From Azospirillum endophyticum (GTDB taxonomy: Bacteria > Pseudomonadota > Alphaproteobacteria > Azospirillales > Azospirillaceae): a stretch of 64,000 nt of DNA. The notes beneath the pieces were generated by a model. The model was given only the letters and a program-made list of their open reading frames with translations. It ran no database searches and was not told the origin of the DNA. Where the stretch lies: assembly GCF_016595245.1 (NCBI RefSeq), contig NZ_JAENHM010000069.1:118563-182562 (forward strand). The letters run 5' to 3'. How positions within the stretch are numbered: position 1 is the first letter of the stretch; the number at the start of each line of letters is the position of its first letter. Below are positions 58,501 to 64,000 of the stretch, piece by piece. Made by a program: the position numbers and the translations under genes.

Positions 58501-59869
58501 TCAGGTCGATCGCGGGGGAGGCGACGTCGGTATAATATTCCAGGTCGTAGCCGTTGTAGCTGCTGAGATCGTCGGAATGGATCTCGAGCGTGTCGGTACC
58601 CTCGCCGCCGTCGAAGCTGACGGTGCCGGCGTCATACTGGCTGACCACGATGTAGCGGTCGTTCCCGGCCTCGCCGAAGATCTGGTCGGCCTGGGCCTGG
58701 CCATAGCTGCCGGCGCTGACGATGCCGGCGAGGATGGTGTCGTCGCCGTCGCCGCCATGGATGGTGTCGCGTTCCCAGTCGCCCTTCAGCAGGTCGTTGC
58801 CGTCCCCGCCATAGATCAGGTCGGCACCGCCGCCGCCGGCCACCGTGTCGTTGCCGGCATCGCCATGCAGCTCGTCATTGTCGGCACGGCCATAGATCAG
58901 GTCGTTGCCGCCGCCGCCGAACACGGTGTCGTTGCCGTCACCGGCCTCCAACGTGTCGTTGCCGGCACCGCCATGCTCCAGGTCGTTGCCGCCATGGCCC
59001 CAGAACCACACCGCGGTGTCGCCGGCGGTCAGGCTGTCGTCATGCTCCGATCCGACCCAGCGCTGGATGTCGACGAAGGTGTCGCCGGCGGCCTCGCCGG
59101 TGTTGTTGGCGCCGTTGGTCAGGTCCAGCGTGATGCCGGTGGTGGCATTCTCGTAGGTGACGATGGTGAAGCCGTTGCCACCGACATAATGGTCGCCGCC
59201 CAGCCCGCCGTTCAGCGTGTCGCCGGCCGACTGGCCGCTGTTGCCGCCGCCGACCAGCGTATCGTCGCCGATCCCGCCGACCAGGCTGTCGTTGCCGGTG
59301 CCGCCGACGATGCTGTCGTTGCCGGCACCGCCATTGATCGTGTTGCCGGTGTCGTCGCCGACCAGCGTGTCGTCGCCGTCGGTCGGCGTGCCGGTGTAGG
59401 CCAGCCGGTGGACCCAGGATCCGGTGTCGGAGACGGGCAGGGCCGCCCGGATCGGACCGGTGGTCACGTCGAGCTCCCAGGAGGCACCCAGCGACGGATG
59501 GCCGACCGGGTGGCTGGCGGCGGCAACGCGGGCGCCGGTCGCCTGGGCGAGGGCCGCGGCGAAGCGGCCGCCGTCGGCGCCGGTATCGCAGGCATGGATC
59601 AGGATCTCGGTACCCGGCGCCTGCGGCCAGGAGTGCCTGTCCGTTTCGAGCGCCGCGATGTCGAGTGGACGGACCCCCAGCCGGACCGCGCCCGGCTCGC
59701 CATGGGCCAGAAGATGGATGGCGGGGGGGCGGCCGGCGAGTGCGTCGGCCAAGGCCTTTCCACCATCCTCGTCGGCCGCCACCCGGACGATCCGGACGTC
59801 GGACCGGCAACGGTCGAGCAGCAGGTCGAGGTCGTCGAGGCTGGCGTCCGCAATCAGTACGTCGCGCAC
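55538..59869 (-). CDS. Giant DUF4347 / RTX / cadherin-like protein with six 40-residue repeats
   Basis: A 1443-residue probable type I secretion substrate. Residues about 1-155 match DUF4347 (HLLAHGEPGAVRLG; EILIHACDTGADGGRFAAAL), a domain found at the start of large surface adhesins. About 160-460 are RTX calcium-binding nonapeptides (GGAGNDSIVGG, GGTGNDSLVGG and more). About 675-1130 hold four cadherin-like units of about 105 residues (DADGDALTVTVTGLPAGGT; FTYTVSDGHGGSAGQSV), the last two split by a poly-Pro linker. About 1140-1380 carry six repeats (ALAYIASYPDLIAAFG, HYLQAGQAEGR). GTG at 59869 has GGAGG seven bases upstream. It likely acts as a cell-surface or matrix adhesin. Confidence 0.87.
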   Translation of the reverse strand: MRDVLIADASLDDLDLLLDRCRSDVRIVRVAADEDGGKALADALAGRPPAIHLLAHGEPGAVRLGVRPLDIAALETDRHSWPQAPGTEILIHACDTGADGGRFAAALAQATGARVAAASHPVGHPSLGASWELDVTTGPIRAALPVSDTGSWVHRLAYTGTPTDGDDTLVGDDTGNTINGGAGNDSIVGGTGNDSLVGGIGDDTLVGGGNSGQSAGDTLNGGLGGDHYVGGNGFTIVTYENATTGITLDLTNGANNTGEAAGDTFVDIQRWVGSEHDDSLTAGDTAVWFWGHGGNDLEHGGAGNDTLEAGDGNDTVFGGGGNDLIYGRADNDELHGDAGNDTVAGGGGADLIYGGDGNDLLKGDWERDTIHGGDGDDTILAGIVSAGSYGQAQADQIFGEAGNDRYIVVSQYDAGTVSFDGGEGTDTLEIHSDDLSSYNGYDLEYYTDVASPAIDLTGMTLAGVERLELTGSKAHDVTLTGVQAAGFEVIAGSAASDTLRIAGSADLSAVAMSGIEAIEVTGSNATLTLAASQLAGLALTGNGNALAVAASGTGATVDLSGAVGFGRVALTGTAGADDLTVGAGATVIGNGGDDVIRIAAGTAGAVTIADAAVGDRLVMTGADLSAMQVETGAGSTTLRVGTDLAVTLTGSFAASQFQVGSGGSVTIVQANGAPVAEADKTVTAQAAAPVALGIVAPTDADGDALTVTVTGLPAGGTIRLADGTAVTANQSLTTAQLAALTFTAAAGTIGDAGSFTYTVSDGHGGSAGQSVALTVNAAPVAEADKAVMAQAATPVALGIAAPTDANGDALTVTVTGLPAGGTIRLADGTAVTANQSLTTTQLAALTFTAAAGTVGAAGSFAYTVADGHGGSAGQSVTLTVNAAPVTDADKTVTARQDAGPVALGIAAPTDANGDVLSVTVTGLPTGGALTLADGTAVTANQSLTLAQLAALTFTPATGTVGNAGSFAYRVEDGHGGVDTQTIGLTVEAAPVVSPPPPPPPPVTSSPEPVVEPAVNSAPVVQADKTVSAQDRTAVSLGIAAPTDADGDALTVTVTGLPGGGTVRMADGSAVAVNQTLTAADLPALTFLAADGMAGNAGSFAYRVDDGHGGVAAQSIALQVAPSADPASTTPQAPAAGGLPAGFNALAYIASYPDLIAAFGTNTEAATQHYLQAGQAEGRTVTFNPLAYTASYPDLIGAFGTDADAAARHYIQSGYSEGRSPNFDGLAYIASYPDLTAAFGTNAEAGTRHFIQSGYAEGRSVTFDGYNYLAANHDVALAFGIDANAAAQHYIQFGQAEGRPAQGFDALRYIASNPDLIQAFGPDVQAAEIHYVRNGYTEGRSLTAFDPAAYLATNPEIATEFGTSPAAVELAYIKRSTSTAAAAMAAGEGEAPIAVTMLAAGMTGAQSLGIGGGFYDGSSSGMASGLLASGDGGLSTRQRTELPA
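55730..56450 (-). repeat. Six 40-residue coding repeats in the DUF4347/RTX gene
   Basis: About 120-base units encode the same ASYPDLI-x-AFG, HY-x-x-x-G-x-x-EGR repeat as in the beta-helix gene. The units here are more diverged, so they are older or under less homogenisation. Confidence 0.85.
56530..57860 (-). repeat. Four cadherin-like coding repeats, 315-base period
   Basis: Near-identical DNA blocks recur 315 bases apart, for example gtgccgtcggccagccggat near 57386 and 57701. They encode the 105-residue cadherin-like units of the DUF4347/RTX protein. High DNA identity between the two central units suggests recent duplication or gene conversion. Confidence 0.85.
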
Positions 59870-60267
59870 GGATGGTCCTCCTTCGTGGCCGCAGGACGAG
59901 GGCGGCGGTATTTTGATGACAGAAATATTGGTTGGGCCGTGTGGCCGTCCTCTACCAAATGTGAGGAAGAGAACGGCTCTCACAACCCGATAAGTCGGGG
60001 TATCGCCGGCAAGAATGGGCGATCACTTGCAGGAAATCTTAAGAGTAGGAATGCGATTTCAGGACGTTGCTTTGGATCGACGCCACATCCGGCCGTGATT
60101 GATCGGAATTTCCTATTTGCGGGAACGAGACCTTTAGAGTGCACGAAAAAGAGGTAAATCTGGGCCGTGTCGCGGCAAGACTCCAAACCATGAAATCATT
60201 ATTTACATTCATGATTTCATGAATAGAGACGCGTAAGAAAGCTTATGGAAAACGGGCATTATCCCGT
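59870..60267. promoter_or_regulatory. 398-base region upstream of the DUF4347/RTX gene with an 11-base inverted repeat
   Basis: No gene is supported. The region is clearly AT-richer than the flanking genes, especially 60040-60250. At 60189-60221 a perfect inverted repeat, CATGAAATCAT and ATGATTTCATG separated by 11 bases, forms a possible regulator-binding site. The promoter of the giant RTX gene most likely lies in this region. Confidence 0.55.
60189..60221. promoter_or_regulatory. Candidate operator: 11-base inverted repeat
   Basis: Arms CATGAAATCAT (60189-60199) and ATGATTTCATG (60211-60221) are exact complements with an 11-base AT-rich spacer, about two helical turns between centres. No T run follows on the minus strand after the arms, so it does not look like a terminator of the YigZ gene 47 bases away. 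Confidence 0.5.
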
Positions 60268-60858
60268 TCACTCTCCGGCGCGTTCCACCACGGCTTGGCC
60301 ACGGGAGATGTCGGCCACCAGCCGGATGAACGCGTCCGCCCGGTCACGGGGAAGCGTGACGTGAAGCTGGACGCCGTCCGCGGTGAAGCCGGCAGTCTCC
60401 GCCCGCGCGCCGGGAAAACTGCCGAGGCCGGAGCGGATGCGCGCCTCGTCGGCGAAGGCGCAGGCGACGGACAGGATGGCGTAGGCGACGATGGGCTCGC
60501 GCTCCGCCGCCTTCAGGCAGCTCGCCGCCGTGCCGCCATAGGCGCGCACCAACCCGCCCGCCCCCAGCAGGATGCCCCCGAACCAACGGCTGACCACCAC
60601 CGCCACCCGGTCGAGATCCTGGCCCTCGATGGCCTGAAGGATCGGCCGCCCGGCCGTCCCGCCCGGTTCGCCGTCGTCGCTGAAGCGATAGACGTCGCCG
60701 ACCCGCAAGGCCCAGCAATTGTGACCGGCATCCGGGATGCTGGACGCGGCGATGAAGCGGCGCGCCTCCTCCTCGCTGCCGGCCGGGGCGGCCTGGGCCA
60801 GGAAGCGGCTTCTCTTGATCTCCTGCTCGAACCGTTCGGGCTTGATGAGGGTGAACAT
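60268..60858 (-). CDS. yigZ: YigZ/IMPACT-family protein
   Basis: A 196-residue protein of the IMPACT/YigZ group. Conserved parts are KRSRFLAQAAPAGSEEEARRF near the N-terminus, NCWALRVGDVYRFSDDGEPGGTAGRPIL (about residues 47-74, quoted in part) and VVVSRWFGGILLGAGGLVRAYGG (in part). The family is universal; eukaryotic IMPACT regulates GCN2, whereas the bacterial role is not settled. It begins six bases after the stop of the RTX protein gene on the same strand, so the two are in one operon, an unexpected partner for an exoprotein. The start at 60858 gives full family length. It is probably a housekeeping gene caught downstream. Confidence 0.88.
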   Translation of the reverse strand: MFTLIKPERFEQEIKRSRFLAQAAPAGSEEEARRFIAASSIPDAGHNCWALRVGDVYRFSDDGEPGGTAGRPILQAIEGQDLDRVAVVVSRWFGGILLGAGGLVRAYGGTAASCLKAAEREPIVAYAILSVACAFADEARIRSGLGSFPGARAETAGFTADGVQLHVTLPRDRADAFIRLVADISRGQAVVERAGE

Positions 60859-60864
60859 CGCCGC

Positions 60865-63432
60865 CTACAGCACGAAATCGAAGGCGGAGAAGCTGTAGTT
60901 GGCGATGTCGACCTGGATGCGGAAATCGGCCGTCCGGTCGCCGTTCACGTCACCCTCGATCAGCGTCGCCGAGCCGGATGCCTGATAGCGCAGCTGGCCG
61001 GCCGCGGTGAAGCCGGCGGTGCCGATGAAGGTGAAGGCGTCGTTCCCGGCGATGCCGGCAATGGCGTCGATCTCCGACAGGTCGATGCGGTCACCCTCGG
61101 CGCCGGCGGTGGCATAGCTCGCCAGCCCCTTCAGCGCCTCCGCCGCCACGACGGCGCCGTTGAAGTTGAGGATGACGTCGGGAGCGGCCAGGGTGGATTC
61201 GTTCAGGTTGCGGATGGAGAAGACGTCGGCGCCGGCACCGCCGTCCATCAGATCGGCGCCATGGCCGCCGACCAGCGTGTCGCTGCCGGCGCCGCCCAGC
61301 AGCACATCCTCGTAACCGGTGACGGTGTCGTTGGGGTTGACCGAGATCTCGTGGCTGCGGTCGGAATAGACGTCGCCGAACAGCACGTCGTCGCCGTCAC
61401 CGCCGCGCAGCACGTCGCCGCCCAGCCCACCGTAAAGCGTATCGTTGCCGCCGCCGCCGTCCAGCCAGTCGTTGCCCGCCCCGGCATCGAGCCAGTCGTT
61501 GCCGTCCTCGCCCAGCAGGGTGTCGTTGCCGACGACGTCGATGAGGTCGCCCCGCATCAGGTCGTTCCCCGGCCCGCCGAACATCAGGTCGTTGCCCGCC
61601 CCACCCTCCAGTTGATCGACGCCGTCGCCGCCCAGCAGGACGTCGTTGCCGGCATTGCCGAACAGCGTGTCGCTGCCGCCCAGCCCGGCGATGGTGTCGT
61701 TCCCCGCCCCGCCGCCGATGGCGTCGCCCTGGATCCCGCCCACCAGGTAATCGTTGCCGGCCGAAGCCGAGACCGAGACGGTCAGCCCGGTCAGCGACGG
61801 CTGGGAGAAGCCGACCAGCGAGCCGACCGGATAGATCCCGTCGGTGGCCTGCAGCAGCTCGATGCCGATCAGCGTGTCGGTGCCGTCGGGTCCGCCGACC
61901 ATTAGAGCGCCGCTGGAATCGATCGAGAGGGAGTAGGAGGCGATCGCACCGGTCAGCACGAAGCTGTCGATCCCGGCCAGCCCGTCCACTGCGTCCGTGA
62001 TTGGGTTGCCCAGCGCGTCATAGGCGGCGCTGCCGCTCAGCGTGTCGTTGCCGACCGTGCCGGTCACCGCCACCGGCATTCCCTGCGGCACCCCTTGCGG
62101 CGCCCCTTGCAGCAGCAGATCCGCCGCCCAGACGGGGACGGCGAGCCGCTCGCCCAAGCTCACGGTCGGATGAGCGATCGGGCTTGGACCGGGACGCAGC
62201 ATCCGGCCCTCGCGCAGGCCGAAGCCGATGTAATGGGCTTCGGCCGCCGCGGCATTGCCGCCGGTGGCCGAAGCCACGTCGGGGTTGGCGGCCAGATAGG
62301 CGGCCGCGTCGAAGGTCACGCCACGCCCTTCCCGCCGCCCGTCGCTCAGATAGTGGCGGGTGGCGGCCCTGCCGTCGGTGCCGAAGGCGGCGATCAGGTC
62401 GGGATAGGAGGCGATGTAGCCGAGCGCATCGAAACCGGTCGCCGTCCGTCCCTCGCGCAGGCCGAACCGGGCATAATGGGTCAGCGCCGCCACCGGGTCG
62501 GCCCCGTAGGCGGCCAGCACGTCCAGGTTGGAGGCGAGATAGCCGTAGGGGTCGAAGCCGGCCGTCCGCCCTTCGCGGGCACCATAGGCCAGGTAATGCC
62601 GCAGGGCGGCGTCGGCATTCACGCCGACCGCCGCCAGCACGTCCGGGTTGGCGCCCAGATAGCCCAGCGCGTCGAAACCGCCGAGGCTCCGCCTCTCGTT
62701 CCGGCCGTTCCAGGCATAATGGGCCGCCGCCGCGACCACATCGTCGCCGAAGGCGACGGCGAGATCGCGGTTGGCCGCCAGATAGCTCCGCGCATCGAAG
62801 GCGAAGGCTGCCGGAGCGGCGGTGCGGCCGTCGATGGTGAGCAGTTCGACGTCGGTCAGGGTGTCGGCGCCGCGGCTCGACACCACGCCATAGCGCCGGC
62901 CGCTGCCGTCGAGCGCCACCACCACCGGCGCCTCCGCCCGGTAGGCGCCATCCTGCAGGGCATAGCGGCGCGGATCGGCACCGTAGACGGCACGGTCGGT
63001 GCCGCCGCCGCCGTCGAAGCTCCGCCCGCCCGGAATGCCCAGATGGACGCTGTCGTTGCCGTCCGCCCCGACGAAGCCGTCGATCTGCTGGAAGACGCGG
63101 GCACCGAGCCGGTCGAGCGTCCCGCCGGTCAGGGCGACGTCCAGCCCCTCGATCCGGTAGCGCAGGGCGCCGCCCGGATCGCGGTCGGTCAGGCCGGTGA
63201 AGCGGACAGCCGCCGCCGTCCCGCTGCCGGCGGCGGCATAATCGAGCGTGGTGGCGTGCGTCCGGCCGGCGACCTTGCGGGTGATGGTCTGGCTGCCGGC
63301 ACCGGCGGCGATGGAGGAGGCGTCGGGCAGGATGGTGAAGGCATCGGCGACGAAGCCGTCCGCCAGCCGCGCCTCCCCGGACTCAAGGGCAAGATCAAGG
63401 GCGAAGCCCTGCCCCGCCGCCAGCCGTGCCAT
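60865..63432 (-). CDS. RTX protein with five 40-residue repeats
   Basis: An 855-residue probable type I secretion substrate without a signal peptide. Residues about 1-200 are a beta-rich region with an RTX-like stretch (GADGNDSVHLG). About 207-415 carry five repeats (FDALGYIASYPDLIAAFG, HYLSDGRREGR and variants). About 555-760 are RTX nonapeptides (GGGAGNDTIAGLGGSDTLFG and others). The C-terminus ends in NYSFSAFDFVL, hydrophobic residues with a final acidic-hydrophobic patch, as in RTX secretion signals. AGGGGG lies five bases before the ATG at 63432. It is preceded by a 98-residue gene and followed by yigZ in the same direction. Function is unknown; a matrix or surface-layer role is likely. 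Confidence 0.87.
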   Translation of the reverse strand: MARLAAGQGFALDLALESGEARLADGFVADAFTILPDASSIAAGAGSQTITRKVAGRTHATTLDYAAAGSGTAAAVRFTGLTDRDPGGALRYRIEGLDVALTGGTLDRLGARVFQQIDGFVGADGNDSVHLGIPGGRSFDGGGGTDRAVYGADPRRYALQDGAYRAEAPVVVALDGSGRRYGVVSSRGADTLTDVELLTIDGRTAAPAAFAFDARSYLAANRDLAVAFGDDVVAAAAHYAWNGRNERRSLGGFDALGYLGANPDVLAAVGVNADAALRHYLAYGAREGRTAGFDPYGYLASNLDVLAAYGADPVAALTHYARFGLREGRTATGFDALGYIASYPDLIAAFGTDGRAATRHYLSDGRREGRGVTFDAAAYLAANPDVASATGGNAAAAEAHYIGFGLREGRMLRPGPSPIAHPTVSLGERLAVPVWAADLLLQGAPQGVPQGMPVAVTGTVGNDTLSGSAAYDALGNPITDAVDGLAGIDSFVLTGAIASYSLSIDSSGALMVGGPDGTDTLIGIELLQATDGIYPVGSLVGFSQPSLTGLTVSVSASAGNDYLVGGIQGDAIGGGAGNDTIAGLGGSDTLFGNAGNDVLLGGDGVDQLEGGAGNDLMFGGPGNDLMRGDLIDVVGNDTLLGEDGNDWLDAGAGNDWLDGGGGNDTLYGGLGGDVLRGGDGDDVLFGDVYSDRSHEISVNPNDTVTGYEDVLLGGAGSDTLVGGHGADLMDGGAGADVFSIRNLNESTLAAPDVILNFNGAVVAAEALKGLASYATAGAEGDRIDLSEIDAIAGIAGNDAFTFIGTAGFTAAGQLRYQASGSATLIEGDVNGDRTADFRIQVDIANYSFSAFDFVL
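62190..62810 (-). repeat. Five 40-residue coding repeats in the second RTX gene
   Basis: Five units of about 120-123 bases encode the same repeat as in the other exoproteins (core Y-L/I-A-x-N/S-x-D, AFG or equivalent, HY, EGR). Units are strongly diverged from each other except the fourth, which matches the units of the DUF4347 protein closely. Confidence 0.85.
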
Positions 63433-63464
63433 GCACGCCCCCTACCCTCCGCGGGCCCTGCCGG

Positions 63465-63761
63465 TCAGATGACCTGGAGATAGGCCGGATCGAGCGCGCC
63501 GTGGCGGAACGGGATCCAGTCCTTGTGGTCGGCGCGGTACTGCAGGCCGTAGGGGTTCTTGAAGAAGATCTTCTGCAGCGGCTGGCCGCCTTCGGCGCGG
63601 GTGCGCTCCAGGTCGATCAGCGGTGAGGAGGCGAACACCTTCTCCCACAGCTCGGTGTTGTCCACCTCGCGGCCGGCGTTCTTCACATAGTCGCGCGCGG
63701 TGTCGCTGAGCTGCCAAGCCTCTTCGACCATCGCGTAATAGTCCACAGTACCCTCGGCCAT
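63465..63761 (-). CDS. Hypothetical protein upstream of the RTX gene
   Basis: A 98-residue protein that I do not recognise. It is mixed acidic and aromatic (MVEEAWQLSDTARDYV; FFKNPYGLQYRADHKDWIPF), has no signal peptide and no membrane segment, and is probably globular and cytosolic. It starts at an ATG with GAAGG two or three bases upstream and ends 32 bases before the RTX gene on the same strand, so it is likely in the same operon. A role as chaperone or regulator for the RTX substrate is possible but only by position. Codon use is like that of its neighbours. Confidence 0.6.
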   Translation of the reverse strand: MAEGTVDYYAMVEEAWQLSDTARDYVKNAGREVDNTELWEKVFASSPLIDLERTRAEGGQPLQKIFFKNPYGLQYRADHKDWIPFRHGALDPAYLQVI

Positions 63762-64000
63762 GGCCTTCGAACTCCAACCAGCGTTGCACAGAGTTTCCGC
63801 TCACATAGCGCATTTCCGGCGGCAAAGGAACCACCTGCGCTGTGCTGCGGTTGAACGCGGCCGGACCGCCCGGCCGTGACCCGATGAGAGGACGTCCGAT
63901 GGGGTGGCACCCCGATGGCACGACGCTCCGGTTGCACGACGCTAGAGGCTGTTAGGGACTCGGGGTAGCCGCACGCGGTGTGGTTGCCCAGATATTGGAG
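63762..64000 (-). promoter_or_regulatory. Upstream region of the 98-residue/RTX/yigZ operon (cut by window edge)
   Basis: I see no supported gene in these 239 bases. The promoter of the minus-strand operon should lie here. The patch 63775-63830 (agcgttgcacagagtttccg and following) is somewhat less GC-rich. The far end is cut off, so a gene beginning outside the window cannot be excluded. Confidence 0.35.

Noticed and set aside
56126..60157. Plus-strand open frame of more than 1300 codons opposite the DUF4347/RTX gene
   Set aside because: Its translation is a Gly/Arg/His/Val-rich shadow of the RTX and cadherin repeats, with no domain; the minus-strand frame has clear domains and a good ribosome-binding site.

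Overview
The window looks like a chromosome or chromid segment of a GC-rich alphaproteobacterium. An Azospirillum-type member of the Rhodospirillales is my best guess, from codon use, the many 4-base ATGA/GTGA gene overlaps, and the mix of type I secretion substrates with surface-glycan genes. No rRNA, tRNA, CRISPR array, transposase or phage gene was seen. All functions are read from motifs; no database search was possible.

Layout. (1) 1-3174, minus strand: a sugar-nucleotide cassette resembling the heptose pathway: a nucleotidyltransferase-kinase fusion (HldE-like with the two halves in reversed order), a GmhA-like isomerase, a HAD phosphatase and an APH-type kinase cut by the window edge. 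(2) 3462-17883, plus strand: a long, tightly packed operon for a complex surface glycan. It holds six class I methyltransferases or SAM-fold proteins, two radical SAM proteins, a DegT/DnrJ aminotransferase, two glycosyltransferases, a FemAB-like acyltransferase, a sulfotransferase and a TPR protein. Two of the methyltransferases share an unusual C-terminal signature, and a broken copy of that signature lies between them. (3) 17925-20759, minus strand: a lower-GC module of fatty-acyl-AMP ligase, acyl carrier protein and WcbI-like transferase, apparently for activating and transferring an acyl group to a glycan.

(4) 20987-35407: a lone methyltransferase; a KAS III-like enzyme divergent from SDR, free-standing Rieske protein, Rieske-less oxygenase catalytic subunit and GNAT; then a minus-strand set with a three-domain glycosyltransferase, a GT2, a sialidase-like protein, a complete Rieske oxygenase and a DUF1800/DUF1501 pair. 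The split Rieske oxygenase is the most unusual enzyme arrangement here. (5) 35738-42313: Nudix hydrolase, small secreted protein, Tat-exported PhoX-like phosphatase, a tandem pair of tiny paralogous genes, a methyltransferase-GT2 fusion and a flippase-like membrane protein.

(6) 42445-63761: an exoprotein island. A type I secretion ABC transporter and HlyD adaptor sit among probable substrates: a beta-helix protein, a subtilisin with a carbohydrate-binding domain, a DUF4347/RTX/cadherin-like giant and a second RTX protein. The beta-helix protein, both RTX proteins and a small membrane-anchored protein next to the transporter share one roughly 40-residue repeat. An M23 peptidase, a RelE/HTH toxin-antitoxin pair, an MFS transporter and a YigZ-family protein are interspersed.

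The best candidates for something undescribed are the split Rieske oxygenase operon, the FAAL-ACP-WcbI acylation module, the shared repeat linking the secretion machinery to its cargo, and the methyltransferase family with its decayed third copy.
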